Positions 1-8,149 of a stretch of 35,915 bases of DNA are shown piece by piece. Source of the stretch: Oscillochloris sp. (GTDB lineage Bacteria; Chloroflexota; Chloroflexia; Chloroflexales; Chloroflexaceae); the NCBI GenBank assembly GCA_012032775.1, contig JAAUQO010000041.1, positions 1-35,915 on the forward strand. Direction: 5' to 3'. Position 1 is the stretch's first letter; each line of letters begins with the position of its first letter. The notes under the pieces are model-generated. The model was not told the origin of the DNA and did no database searches. It was given only the letters and a program-made list of their open reading frames with translations. Both the position numbers and the translations under genes were made by a program.

Positions 1-148
1 GCCGACCGGCATCGGCCCGGCGGGGCGCCTATCGCAAGATGCCTGATACGTGATGCCTGAACGCGCTGCCGCGCGGCTCGCCAGTCCGGTATTCGCTTCG
101 GCTCAGGCTCAAGCGTTGCGCGCACCGCTATAGTACGACAAATCAGCT

Positions 149-190
149 CCGGTGCCGTTTTCGCCGGCCAAGTCGGTAAAACGGCACCGG
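149..190. terminator. Perfect 13-bp inverted repeat downstream of the carotenoid desaturase gene
   Basis: Arms CCGGTGCCGTTTT (149-161) and AAAACGGCACCGG (178-190) are exact reverse complements around a 16-base loop. The repeat lies 22 bases past the stop of the minus-strand gene ending at 213, so a transcription-end hairpin is the natural reading. A/T pairs sit inside the stem rather than in a T-tract after it, so it is not a textbook intrinsic terminator. The remaining left-edge bases (1-148) show no gene that can be supported; a plus-strand frame stopping at 44-46 could be the tail of a gene outside the window. Confidence 0.5.
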
Positions 191-212
191 ACAATTTCGC
201 ATTCCGCAGGCG

Positions 213-1730
213 CTATCCTGCAACCAGCGGACGCCGCTGCGGCGCGGGGATGTCCTCGCCGATGAAATGGACGGCGCTCCTGGCGGCCTCCATGATCGTC
301 ATCAGCCCGCTGCCGGGATGCACGGCGCCGCCGATCCAGTACAGCCCACGGGTGCCGGGATGCCGGATATGCGGGCGCAACGGGCCAAGCTGCGACCAAC
401 TGTGAATCAGGTTGAAGACGGCGCCGAGATGGGTATGATGCTCGTCGCGCCATGTCTCGGCGGTATAGTGGTGCTCGGCCACAATATGCTTCTCGACATC
501 TTCATAGCCGAGTTTCGCCATCTGGCGCAAAATGCGTGCCCGGTACGACTCACGCTTGGCGGCCCAATCGATCGGGTAGCGCAGGTTCGGGATCGGCACC
601 AGCACAAACAGGGTGCTGTGGCCCGCAGGTGCATTCGCCGGATCGACGATCGTCGGGTTGCAGACATAGAACGACGGATCATCCTCGTCGAGCACCGCGC
701 TCTTGGCCCAGAGCGGATCGCTGCGCCGGATGTTCTGCGAGAGATACAACTGGTGGTGCGGCAGATCTTCCCAGCGCCGATCGACGCCCAGATAAAGCAT
801 AAAGGTCGAGCAGGAGAACTCTTTGCGCGCCAACCAGCGATCGCTGTAGGGGCCGCGGGCGTGTTCGGGCAGCAGATGTTGCACCGCATGGCCGAAGTCG
901 GCGTTCACCACCACGGCGTCGGCCATAACGCGCTCGCCGTCGGCGAGGATGATTCCGCGCGCCTGACCCTTTTCGACAATAATCTGTTCGACCGGCCGGT
1001 TCAGGTGGAACACCACGCCCAGATCTTCGGCGGCGCGGGCCATTCCCTGCGCCAGGGCGCGAAATCCGCCCTGCGGGTGCCAGATGCCGTAGTGGAACTC
1101 CAGAAATGTCACCAGGCTGAACACACTGGAGCAGGCCGTCGGGTGCATGCCGAGATACTTGGCCTGATAGCCGAGCGCGTATACCAGGCGCTCGTCGTTG
1201 AAGAAGCGCGCAAAATGCTGATACAACGTCTCCCAGGGCCGGAAGGGCAACGCCGCCAGCACCTCGTTCGGACGCAAGTAGTCGAGCGGCGGGCGCACCG
1301 GCGAGCCGAGGTATGGCCCGTAGCCGATCACATCCTTGCGCAGATGCTCGACATACCAGCGCTCAAAGGCCTCCGGCAATGATGGGTCGAACTGGGCCAG
1401 TTGGGCTTTGAAAGCCGGAATATTTGAAGTCAGATCGACCTTGGTATCGTCCCAGAAACGAATGCGCGTATTCGGATCGAGCCGCGTCAGCGTCACATAA
1501 TCGCTGAAGCGCAGCCCGGCCGTAGCAAAAAGATCTTCATATACCTGCGGCACTTGCAAAATGGTCGGGCCGGTATCAAACGCATAGGGGCCGACACTCA
1601 GGCCGCGCATCCGGCCGCCGACCCGATCGGCGGCTTCATACATTTCGACATGATAGCCGGCGGCGGTCAGACGGATCGCAGTGGCCATCCCGCCCGGCCC
1701 GGCCCCGACAATCAGGATTTTGTTCGACAT
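213..1730 (-). CDS. Phytoene desaturase family FAD-dependent oxidoreductase (CrtI/CrtN/CrtD type)
   Basis: A 505-residue flavoprotein of the carotenoid desaturase/isomerase family, expected to desaturate or modify a carotene at the membrane with FAD. The N-terminus has the dinucleotide-binding fingerprint IVGAGPGGMATAIRLTAAG (about residues 6-24), then an acidic strand end and the VGGRM motif (about 37-41). The C-terminus has the family's second flavin-contact region (YWIGGAVHPGSGLMTIMEAA, about 465-484). Length is normal for CrtI. The ATG at 1730 is supported by a GAGG ribosome site a few bases upstream and by a candidate extended -10 at 1792-1800. No other carotenoid gene is in the window, so the exact step (phytoene desaturation, CrtD-like 3,4-desaturation or CrtO-like ketolation) cannot be assigned. 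Confidence 0.88.
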   Translation of the reverse strand: MSNKILIVGAGPGGMATAIRLTAAGYHVEMYEAADRVGGRMRGLSVGPYAFDTGPTILQVPQVYEDLFATAGLRFSDYVTLTRLDPNTRIRFWDDTKVDLTSNIPAFKAQLAQFDPSLPEAFERWYVEHLRKDVIGYGPYLGSPVRPPLDYLRPNEVLAALPFRPWETLYQHFARFFNDERLVYALGYQAKYLGMHPTACSSVFSLVTFLEFHYGIWHPQGGFRALAQGMARAAEDLGVVFHLNRPVEQIIVEKGQARGIILADGERVMADAVVVNADFGHAVQHLLPEHARGPYSDRWLARKEFSCSTFMLYLGVDRRWEDLPHHQLYLSQNIRRSDPLWAKSAVLDEDDPSFYVCNPTIVDPANAPAGHSTLFVLVPIPNLRYPIDWAAKRESYRARILRQMAKLGYEDVEKHIVAEHHYTAETWRDEHHTHLGAVFNLIHSWSQLGPLRPHIRHPGTRGLYWIGGAVHPGSGLMTIMEAARSAVHFIGEDIPAPQRRPLVAG

Positions 1731-1791
1731 AGAACCTCGTGTAGCTCAATGCAAAAGGCAAAGTACGATATGCAAAATGGCATTCCTATGC

Positions 1792-1800
1792 AGTATAACA
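1792..1800 (-). promoter_or_regulatory. Candidate extended -10 promoter for the carotenoid desaturase gene
   Basis: Read on the minus strand this is TGT-TATACT, an extended -10 element about 62 bases upstream of the ATG at 1730. I see no good -35, which extended -10 promoters do not need. The same TGN-TAnnnT pattern precedes six other starts in the window. Confidence 0.4.
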
Positions 1801-1852
1801 CTGGTTTTCATGGTGCATGGGTCGCAGCAAACAGCGGCCCGTACAGCATACG

Positions 1853-2813
1853 TTATTCAAGCGCATCGCCCCAACCCAGATCGCGGGCCTGACGCCAGCG
1901 CGGATCGCGGCGGCTGATCTGCTCGCGGCAGAGGCCATCGGGTGTACAGAGATGCAGCGTGATCAGGCCGGATCGCGCCTCGGGCCGCCGAATCACCCGT
2001 CCGGCGATCGGTGCGGGCGCAGCCTGAACTGCGGCGACATAGGAGCATTTTTCGTCTTCGTAGCCAAGTTCGGCGCCTTTTACACGGCGCTGGATGGGGA
2101 TGCGCGCAATGCGCTGCGCCATATGACACCAGTCGTCGGCGGGCATGGGGCAGGCATTTTGATGCGGGCAAGGCGCGGCGATTTGCATTCCGGCGGCGAT
2201 CAACTGCGCACGCACGGCCCGCATGATCGCGAAGCCGGCGGGGGTGCCGGGCTCGACAATCAGCAGACTCTTGCCGCTTGCCGCAAGCTGCGCGACAAGC
2301 TGCGCGCGCTCGCCGGCATCGAGTTCGCCCAGCACATATGCCAGGCTGATCAGATCAGCCGTGAACTCACGTTGGGCCAGCAGATCACCGCGCTGCCAGA
2401 CAGCCGAGCGAACGGCGGGTTGATTCGCGTTTGCGGCAAGCGCCTGGCCGGCGGCGATCATGCCGGTTGCATGCTCGATGATGCGGGCGTTTGCCAGCGA
2501 AGGCCAGACGACGGCACAGGCCCAGAGCGCGGCACCGCTGCCGCGCCAAGTCGAGCAGACTACGCGGCGCAAATGTAGGGCTTGCGGCGGCCAGCGCATG
2601 TGCCGCGTGATAGACGGCGGCGAAGGTGGCCGGCATGCGTAACGCCACATACGCGGCCACATCCTCCGCTGTACGCAGATAGTTTTGTGCGCCGCGCCCA
2701 TGGCCGCTGCGGTAGCGCGCCGAAAGATCAGCAGCGGCACGATTCAAGTGAGCGGCAGGTATGTCGCGCAGATACCGCTCGATCGCCAGCCGTAAGTTGT
2801 GGGGTAGTTCCAT
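1853..2813 (-). CDS. Rsm22-type small ribosomal subunit methyltransferase-like protein, frameshifted
   Basis: Together two minus-strand frames encode an Rsm22/METTL17-family protein of about 320 residues, a SAM-methyltransferase fold tied to the small ribosomal subunit. The N-terminal half starts at ATG 2813 (MELPHNLRLAIERYL) and runs in one frame to about 2548. The C-terminal half continues in another frame to the TAA at 1853-1855. The switch falls in the expected glycine-rich SAM motif I, where LLDLGxGxG should lie: about two G/C bases seem to be missing near 2541-2550. The C-terminal half keeps the family hallmark of four cysteines, CX5CX7C (codons at 2168, 2150 and 2126) plus the Cys in EDEKCSY (2045). 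In mitochondrial homologues these bind a 4Fe-4S cluster. Start spacing and neighbours give no operon. It is a pseudogene or carries sequencing errors. Confidence 0.72.
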
Positions 2814-2957
2814 TCGCCTTTTGCCTTTTGAATTGACCCTCAGGGGCATACCCGATTGCCGAAACCGGGTCAACATCTGTCGCTCTGCGGTTGAGGTGTG
2901 AGGCGTGTAATGTGGGCTGTGAGCCAGGAAGCATGTTGAAGTGCCGGCAGCATCTAT

Positions 2958-2973
2958 CCTGTATACTTACAGG
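2958..2973. repeat. Short inverted repeat upstream of the cold-shock/DUF1294 gene
   Basis: CCTGTA-TACT-TACAGG is a perfect 6-bp inverted repeat with a 4-base spacer, about 50 bases before the preferred start at 3025. It contains TATACT, so it may be an operator over a promoter. The preceding TATCCTG heptamer is the unit tandemly repeated at 31947-31974. The gap 2814-3024 shows nothing else. Confidence 0.3.
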
Positions 2974-3024
2974 AAGTATAGAGATACAAGCCGATCGGCT
3001 TTCGTAGTTACCCAAGGAACTCAG

Positions 3025-3675
3025 TTGGCTTCCAACACACCACTGCACCAGGGGATGCTCGTTTCGTGGAACGATGAGCGCGGTTTCGGTTTCATTCGGC
3101 CCGAAGGCGGGCAGAGTGAAGTTTTCGTCCATATGTCGGCATTCAGTGATCGCAGCAAGCGCCCCCAGGCCGGTGATACGATCAGCTACACCTTGACAAG
3201 CGGCAGAGACGGTAAATCGCGCGCGGCACAGGCCCAGATCACAGCCATCGGCATGCGCAACGATCCGGCAATTCGCGCCCGGCCCCGGCCCGCCGCATCA
3301 AGTTGGTTTCCGTTACTTGGCCTGGTGTTACTGCTGGTCGTGCCGGTTCTGGGCCTGCTCGATCTTGCCCGCACAATCGACAGCCTCCTGCCGCTGTTGA
3401 TCTACCCGCTGCTGAGTCTGATCAGCTTTATCCTGTACGCCGACGACAAAGGCCGTGCGCAGCGCTCGATGCGGCGTACACCCGAAACCACGCTGCACCT
3501 GTGGGATGGGTTGGGCGGTTGGCCGGGCGGGTACCTGGCCCAATACTTCCTGCGCCACAAAAATCGCAAAGGGCGGTTTCTGCTGATCTTCCGGCTGATC
3601 ATCGTCTTGCACCAACTGATCTGGGCCAGTTGGCTACTTACAGGCGACCGGTTGCTGGCGGCGCTTGGGATCTAA
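3025..3675 (+). CDS. Cold-shock domain protein fused to DUF1294 membrane domain
   Basis: A 216-residue two-domain protein. The N-terminal cold-shock domain (about residues 8-72) has both RNA-binding motifs, RGFGFI and VFVHMS, and should bind single-stranded RNA or DNA. After a basic linker come hydrophobic segments and a C-terminal DUF1294 membrane domain with the family pattern YADDKGRAQ, R-RTPE-TL, GGWPGGYLAQ and RHKNRKGRF. CSD-DUF1294 fusions are a recurrent architecture of unknown function, plausibly placing an RNA-binding domain at the membrane. I chose the TTG at 3025 because AAGGAA (3014-3019) lies five bases upstream; the same frame is open back to 2941 but without a ribosome site. 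The stop overlaps the stop of the convergent gene by four bases. Confidence 0.85.
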   Translation: MASNTPLHQGMLVSWNDERGFGFIRPEGGQSEVFVHMSAFSDRSKRPQAGDTISYTLTSGRDGKSRAAQAQITAIGMRNDPAIRARPRPAASSWFPLLGLVLLLVVPVLGLLDLARTIDSLLPLLIYPLLSLISFILYADDKGRAQRSMRRTPETTLHLWDGLGGWPGGYLAQYFLRHKNRKGRFLLIFRLIIVLHQLIWASWLLTGDRLLAALGI

Positions 3676-4457
3676 ATATCCGGCGGCGGTTCCGGCTCGC
3701 CCAGCAGATCGCCGTGCCAGCGTTCCAGCCATTCCAGTGCTTCATAAAGCCGTGAAGGCGGCATGCGCCGGTACGAAGCAATGCCGAAATTGCGATACAG
3801 GCCACTAAAAACGCCATAATACTCGTTGCGCCTGGTGCGCTCCCCAAGGGTACGTGCGATGCGGCGGACGGTTTGCGCCATGCGGGCGGCGGTCGGGTCG
3901 TCGATCGCCTCGGCCCGCGCCGCCCACGGATCGACCAGCATGTGCGGTTCGGCGTGTTCATCTTCGTCACTATGTCGCGGGCCATCGAGTTGGCGCTCGA
4001 TCAACATCTGCTGGCGGGCCAACGTCGCCATCGCCATACTACCGGTGTAGGCCTGCTCGGCCGGATCTCGTTGCAGCGGCACCGCCACCAACTCGTCGGC
4101 GCCGTCGAAACCCTGGGGCCGTAACGCCTGCCAGAGCAACGAAGCACTCTCGCGCTGGAATAACTCCAGCCGCATTCGGAGATCGCTGTCCGCCACCAAC
4201 GCGCTGTTCACAGCGGTCAGCCAGAGCGGCAGCAACTCCACCGGGATGCAGAGCCGATCATGCTCCTCGCCGGTCTCCTCATCTTCCACCGCCAACACCC
4301 GCGCCCGCCCGTTCAACAGCCCATGATCCTGCAACCGGCGTTCTTCGGCCTGCGTATTCAACCCCAGCGTCGCACACACTTGCGCCAGGGCGACAAAACT
4401 GCGATTCGGATCAAGACCGACTCGCACAAAGAGATCATCGGCGCTATACCAGAGCAT
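3672..4457 (-). CDS. Phage antirepressor-like protein (P22_AR_N plus ORF6C-like C-terminus)
   Basis: A 261-residue protein resembling the P22-type antirepressor N-terminal domain (about residues 10-110). It shows VRVGLDPNRSFVALAQVC and the later CIPVELLPLWLTAVN, which matches the usual 'ip...LplWLa.i' pattern. The C-terminus (about 190-255), with YRNFGIASYRRMPPSRLYEA and an ALEWLERW tail, looks like the ORF6C domain of phage antirepressors. The middle is acidic and low-complexity. In phages such proteins relieve repression, but chromosomal copies are common in Chloroflexi without a prophage, and none is seen here. GGAAAGGA upstream of the ATG at 4457 supports the start. The 3' end overlaps the convergent gene by four bases. 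The assignment rests on pattern recognition, so the function is inferred. Confidence 0.7.
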   Translation of the reverse strand: MLWYSADDLFVRVGLDPNRSFVALAQVCATLGLNTQAEERRLQDHGLLNGRARVLAVEDEETGEEHDRLCIPVELLPLWLTAVNSALVADSDLRMRLELFQRESASLLWQALRPQGFDGADELVAVPLQRDPAEQAYTGSMAMATLARQQMLIERQLDGPRHSDEDEHAEPHMLVDPWAARAEAIDDPTAARMAQTVRRIARTLGERTRRNEYYGVFSGLYRNFGIASYRRMPPSRLYEALEWLERWHGDLLGEPEPPPDI

Positions 4458-4509
4458 CGTGTATCCTTTCCGCGAGTCGTTCCACGCTCGCTACATCACT
4501 ATTGTACAT

Positions 4510-4544
4510 TGGTGTGGCTGTGGACGCCGAGGCTGTCCACACCA
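4510..4544. promoter_or_regulatory. Inverted repeat in the divergent antirepressor/membrane-protein gap
   Basis: TGGTGTGG (4510-4517) and CCACACCA (4537-4544) are exact reverse complements around a 19-base spacer, between two divergently transcribed genes. A shared operator or a leader hairpin for the gene at 4571 are both possible. Confidence 0.3.
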
Positions 4545-4570
4545 GATACTGGTCTCGTCAAGGAATCATT

Positions 4571-5221
4571 ATGTCATGCTTCGTCCGAATCTTCCTGATA
4601 CTGTTTGGTCTGGTGTTTCTGGCGGTCGGTGTAACGATCGGCATCTTCGGCACCCGCGACGCAATGGCCGCCGGCGCACGCGCGCAACGGCTGGCACCCC
4701 AGAGCGCCGCCGCGCTTGAACAAGCCGCCGCCGGCAGCGAGGTGCTGGTTGAGGGCCGGCTCAGTGATCGCAATTCGGCCCGCTTTCGCACCTTTGTCGC
4801 CTATAGCGCCGATGAGTATCGCGGCACCGACGACGACGGCGACGCGATCTGGACCGAGGTTGAGCGGGTTACGCCGCCGCTCTTGATCGAGGCCGGCGGC
4901 CTGGTTCAGATCGGCAACGACGATTACGAACTGGAGCGCGCCCACGAGCACTGGCAGGAGAGTGAGCGATTGCGTTACAGCGGCGGGCAAGGCACCCGGC
5001 GCTACGCCGGCATGCGCGCCGGTGAAATGGTGACGACGATCGGCGTGATCCGCGCCGGCCCCGAAGGGAACGAAGTACAGGCCGAGATCCTGTTCGGCGG
5101 CAACCGCGACGCGTATATCACCGCGCGTGAGAGCGATGCGCGCTGGCTCCCGATCTTCGGCCTGATCTTCGGCGTGATCGGCGCTGCCGTCGCCGCTGTC
5201 GGGATCTTCTCGCGTTCGTGA
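4571..5221 (+). CDS. Hypothetical membrane protein with two terminal transmembrane helices
   Basis: I do not recognise this 216-residue protein with certainty. It has a transmembrane segment at the N-terminus (about residues 5-26, FLILFGLVFLAVGVTIGIFG) and another at the C-terminus (about 191-212, LPIFGLIFGVIGAAVAAVGI). Between them is a soluble stretch that opens with EVLVEGRLSDRN and later has ELERAHEHWQESERLRYSGG. This plan, two helices around a 'V.V.G.v' beta domain, resembles GIDE/DUF3592-like membrane proteins, but no catalytic motif is visible. The ATG at 4571 has AGGA about seven bases upstream; the open frame further upstream is a shadow of the divergent gene. No operon partner is evident. 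Confidence 0.75.
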   Translation: MSCFVRIFLILFGLVFLAVGVTIGIFGTRDAMAAGARAQRLAPQSAAALEQAAAGSEVLVEGRLSDRNSARFRTFVAYSADEYRGTDDDGDAIWTEVERVTPPLLIEAGGLVQIGNDDYELERAHEHWQESERLRYSGGQGTRRYAGMRAGEMVTTIGVIRAGPEGNEVQAEILFGGNRDAYITARESDARWLPIFGLIFGVIGAAVAAVGIFSRS

Positions 5222-5262
5222 ACCAATGGATACGAATTTCACATACCGGAAAAGACAGTCTA

Positions 5263-5271
5263 TGCTACAAT
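5263..5271 (+). promoter_or_regulatory. Candidate extended -10 promoter of the glycolate oxidase cluster
   Basis: TGC-TACAAT lies 74 bases before the glcD ATG, giving a predicted leader of about 65 bases that contains the hairpin at 5311-5329. No clear -35 is visible. Confidence 0.4.
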
Positions 5272-5310
5272 AGTTGAGATTTCCCAAACTGCCAATGACA
5301 ATCCACTGAT

Positions 5311-5339
5311 CCGGCAAGCTCCCTGCCGGCGGAAGGAGG
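5311..5339 (+). promoter_or_regulatory. Leader hairpin followed by strong ribosome binding site of glcD
   Basis: CCGGCA (5311-5316) pairs with TGCCGG (5324-5329) around a 7-base loop. GGAAGGAGG (5331-5339) starts one base later, seven bases upstream of the ATG at 5346. This very strong ribosome site fixes the glcD start. The adjacent stem could tune access to it. Confidence 0.5.
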
Positions 5340-5345
5340 AGTGCA

Positions 5346-6803
5346 ATGCAGCGCACAGAACTCATCGACGAGTTGCGGCGAATCGTCGGGCCACGTGGCG
5401 TCGTCCACAACCGCGACGCCCTGATGACCTACGACGCCGATGGATGTGTGATGGACACCGGTGAGCCGCACGTCGTCGTATTGCCGACTTCCGCCGAACA
5501 GGTGAGTGGGGTGGTGCGGCTCGCGGCCCGCAGCCGAGTGCCGATCGTGCCGCGCGGCGCCGGCACCGGGCTTTCCGGCGGCGCCACAGCAATGAGCGGC
5601 GGGATTGTGATCTCGACCGCCCGCATGGATAAGGTGCTCCAGATTGATACCAAGAACGGCCGCGTGCTCTGCGAACCGGGCGTGATCAATTGGGAGCTTT
5701 CACAAACCCTCAAGCCCTACGGCTATCAGTTCGCGCCCGACCCTTCTTCGCAAAAGGCATGCACGGTCGGCGGCAATATCGCGAATAATTCCGGCGGCCC
5801 CCATTGTTTGAAATACGGCATCACCGCCAGCCATGTGCTTGGCGTGCAACTGGTGTTGCCCAGCGGCGAAGTTATCTGGACCGGCGAGGGCAGCCCGCAC
5901 GCGCCCGGCTATGATCTGACCGGCGTGATCACCGGCTCTGAGGGGACGATCGGCCTGGTGACGGCGGCGTGGCTCAAGCTCACCCGGCTGCCCGAGGCGC
6001 TCCGGGTGGTGCTGGCGCTCTTCCCCGATATCGCCGGAGCCTCCAACAGTGTCTCGCAGGTGATCGCCGGCGGCTTTCTACCGGCCGCCCTGGAGATTAT
6101 GGATCGCCTGGCGATCAGGGCTGTGAACGATATGTATCAGCTTGGCCTGCCCGAATCGGCCGGCGCTGCCTTGCTGATCGAGTGCGATGGCGTCGAGGAT
6201 GGGCTCGACGAATTGCTGGAAGACGTGATCACGATCTGCCGGCGCAACGGCGCAATCGAGGTGCGCCCGGCCCGCACCCTCGCCGAGCAAAATCAGGTCT
6301 GGGCCGCGCGCAAGAACGCCTTCGGCGCAATGGGTCGCCTGGCGCCGACCTACTATCTGGCCGACACCGTGGTGCCGCGCACTCGCCTGCCTTACACCAT
6401 GGAGATGGTCGGCAAGATCTCGCTGGAGTATAACCTGCCGATCGCGAATGTGTTCCACGCCGGCGACGGCAATCTGCACCCGATTATTCTGTTCGACCGC
6501 CGTGATCGCAGCCAGAACCAGCGCGCCCTTGAGGCGGCCACCAGTGTGATGCATGTGAGTATCGAGCAGGGCGGGGTGATCAGCGGCGAACACGGCATCG
6601 GCGTGGAGAAGCAACAGTACATGACGCTGCTTTTCAACACCGACGATCTGGCGGCAATGGCCGGCTTGCACCAATCATTCGATCCGCTCGATCTCTTCAA
6701 TCCGGGCAAAATCTTTCCCCGTGGCCGCGGCTGCGGCGAACTGGCCGCGCTACGGCGATCGGCGGTAAGCTGGGCCGAGTTGAAAGGGAGCGTGACGGGG
6801 TAA
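5346..6803 (+). CDS. glcD: Glycolate oxidase subunit GlcD-like FAD-linked oxidase
   Basis: A 485-residue FAD enzyme of the GlcD/D-lactate dehydrogenase family, expected to oxidise glycolate (or a similar 2-hydroxy acid) to glyoxylate. The PCMH-type FAD-binding domain (about residues 40-215) has VPRGAGTGLSGGA and CTVGGNIANNSGGPHCLKYG. The FAD-oxidase C-terminal domain (about 215-455) has the conserved NVFHAGDGNLHP and SGEHGIGVEK, which carry the substrate/metal-site histidines. It heads a same-strand cluster with glcE four bases downstream, then a fused glcDE gene and glcF. Together these supply the three subunits of membrane-associated glycolate oxidase. D-lactate is an alternative substrate that sequence alone does not exclude. 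Confidence 0.92.
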   Translation: MQRTELIDELRRIVGPRGVVHNRDALMTYDADGCVMDTGEPHVVVLPTSAEQVSGVVRLAARSRVPIVPRGAGTGLSGGATAMSGGIVISTARMDKVLQIDTKNGRVLCEPGVINWELSQTLKPYGYQFAPDPSSQKACTVGGNIANNSGGPHCLKYGITASHVLGVQLVLPSGEVIWTGEGSPHAPGYDLTGVITGSEGTIGLVTAAWLKLTRLPEALRVVLALFPDIAGASNSVSQVIAGGFLPAALEIMDRLAIRAVNDMYQLGLPESAGAALLIECDGVEDGLDELLEDVITICRRNGAIEVRPARTLAEQNQVWAARKNAFGAMGRLAPTYYLADTVVPRTRLPYTMEMVGKISLEYNLPIANVFHAGDGNLHPIILFDRRDRSQNQRALEAATSVMHVSIEQGGVISGEHGIGVEKQQYMTLLFNTDDLAAMAGLHQSFDPLDLFNPGKIFPRGRGCGELAALRRSAVSWAELKGSVTG

Positions 6804-6807
6804 CACG

Positions 6808-8094
6808 ATGAGTACAACCGTAACCCTGACCAACCAACTTATGGCGGTCGTCGGCGCGGAGCATCTGGTCGAACACGACGAATCACGCAGCATCTACGGC
6901 CACTTGCCGGTGTGCAGCGTCGTACCCGCCGATGTCGAGGAGCTTTCGGCGGTGTTGGCGATCTGCCACGAAGCGCGGATGGGCGTTGTGCCCTGGGGCG
7001 GCGGCACCCATCAGCGCTGGGGCGGGATGCCCCACGGCCCATTCGTCGCTGTGCAGACGAACCGCCTGAACCGGGTGCTGGTCTACGAACCCGATGATCT
7101 GACGATCTCGCTGCAGGCAGGTATGCGCCTCGCCGACGTGAATGCAACCCTTGCCGCGAATAACCAGATGCTGCCGCTCGATGTCGCATTGCCCGAGCGC
7201 GCCACAATCGGCGGCGCCCTCGCAACCGCCGTCGATGGCCCACGCCGGCTTGGCTACGGCACTGCCCGCGATCTGCTGATCGGCATCCAGGTGGTCGAGG
7301 CCACCGGCCGGATCAGCAAGGCCGGCGGCATGGTGGTGAAAAATGTCAGCGGCTACGACATGATGAAGCTGTATCTCGGCAGCCTCGGCAGCCTGGCCAT
7401 AATCGTCAGCGCGAACTTCAAGCTCATGCCGCTGCCCCGTACGCGCGCCGGCATCCTGGCGACGTTCGCCACTCCTGCCGCCGCCTTTGTGCTGGTTGAC
7501 GCGATCCACGCCAGCCAACTTACGCCGGTGGCGGTTGAGTATATCCAGGGCGAGCCGATCGGTAATGCTGCGCCGACCGTGGCGATCTGGGCCGAGGGCT
7601 TGTCTGCGGCGGTCGAGCGCCACATACGCGACCTGGAATCAATGGCGCGCCAGGCAGGCGCGGCGCAGTATCGCGTGTTGCGTGATGACGAGCATACGGC
7701 GATGTGGGCCGAGATTGTCGATCTGGCCCGTATCGATCAGTCCGGCGAGGATGAGTTGATGGTACGACTGGCCTGCCTGCCGGCCGAACTGCCGGTCGCG
7801 CTTGATCAGATCGCCGGCGTCGCCGCAAGCCGGAAACTCAAGCTGCGGATTGCCGCCCGCGCCCTTAACGGCGTGGCCTACCTGCGATTAAATGGCGCCG
7901 TGGATGGGTTGCATGCAGCACATAGCGCGATCTTGAAGTACCAGCCGCATCTGACGATCCTTGGTGCGCCACACGATCTGCTCGCCGCGTTGCCGGTCTG
8001 GGGCCGTGATCTACCGAACCTGGATCTGATGCGCCGGATCAAACAGGAATTCGACCCGCAAAACACCATGAATCCCGGCCGGTTTGTGGTGTAG
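6808..8094 (+). CDS. glcE: Glycolate oxidase FAD-binding subunit GlcE-like
   Basis: A 428-residue GlcE-like protein, the second flavin subunit of glycolate oxidase. The PCMH-type domain has VVPWGGGTHQRWGG (about residues 57-70), ATIGGALATAVDGPRRLGYG (about 132-151) and VVKNVSGYDMMKLYLGS (about 176-192). The C-terminus ends with the family pattern LMRRIKQEFDPQNTMNPGRF. It starts four bases after the glcD stop, so translational coupling is likely. It is the stand-alone paralogue of the GlcE half of the next gene. Homologues occur only with GlcD and GlcF, and both are in this cluster. Confidence 0.9.
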   Translation: MSTTVTLTNQLMAVVGAEHLVEHDESRSIYGHLPVCSVVPADVEELSAVLAICHEARMGVVPWGGGTHQRWGGMPHGPFVAVQTNRLNRVLVYEPDDLTISLQAGMRLADVNATLAANNQMLPLDVALPERATIGGALATAVDGPRRLGYGTARDLLIGIQVVEATGRISKAGGMVVKNVSGYDMMKLYLGSLGSLAIIVSANFKLMPLPRTRAGILATFATPAAAFVLVDAIHASQLTPVAVEYIQGEPIGNAAPTVAIWAEGLSAAVERHIRDLESMARQAGAAQYRVLRDDEHTAMWAEIVDLARIDQSGEDELMVRLACLPAELPVALDQIAGVAASRKLKLRIAARALNGVAYLRLNGAVDGLHAAHSAILKYQPHLTILGAPHDLLAALPVWGRDLPNLDLMRRIKQEFDPQNTMNPGRFVV

Positions 8095-8125
8095 GGGCGC
8101 ATGCTCGCCGCTACACCGCCCCTAC
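8091..8125. repeat. REP-like hairpin between glcE and the fused glcDE gene
   Basis: GTAGGGGCG (8091-8099) and CGCCCCTAC (8117-8125) are exact reverse complements. The first arm overlaps the end of glcE. The loop contains GCATGCTCGCC, which resembles the palindromes at 16166, 17522 and 26154. It is probably one copy of a dispersed extragenic palindrome. Confidence 0.45.
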
Positions 8126-8149
8126 GCTGCCCCTGCACCGTCCCATGAA

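Noticed and set aside
2959..2972. LexA-like box CTGTATACTTACAG
   Set aside because: It resembles the E. coli consensus but has the wrong spacing (six rather than eight bases between CTGT and ACAG), and the Chloroflexota LexA site is not known to me to be of that type.
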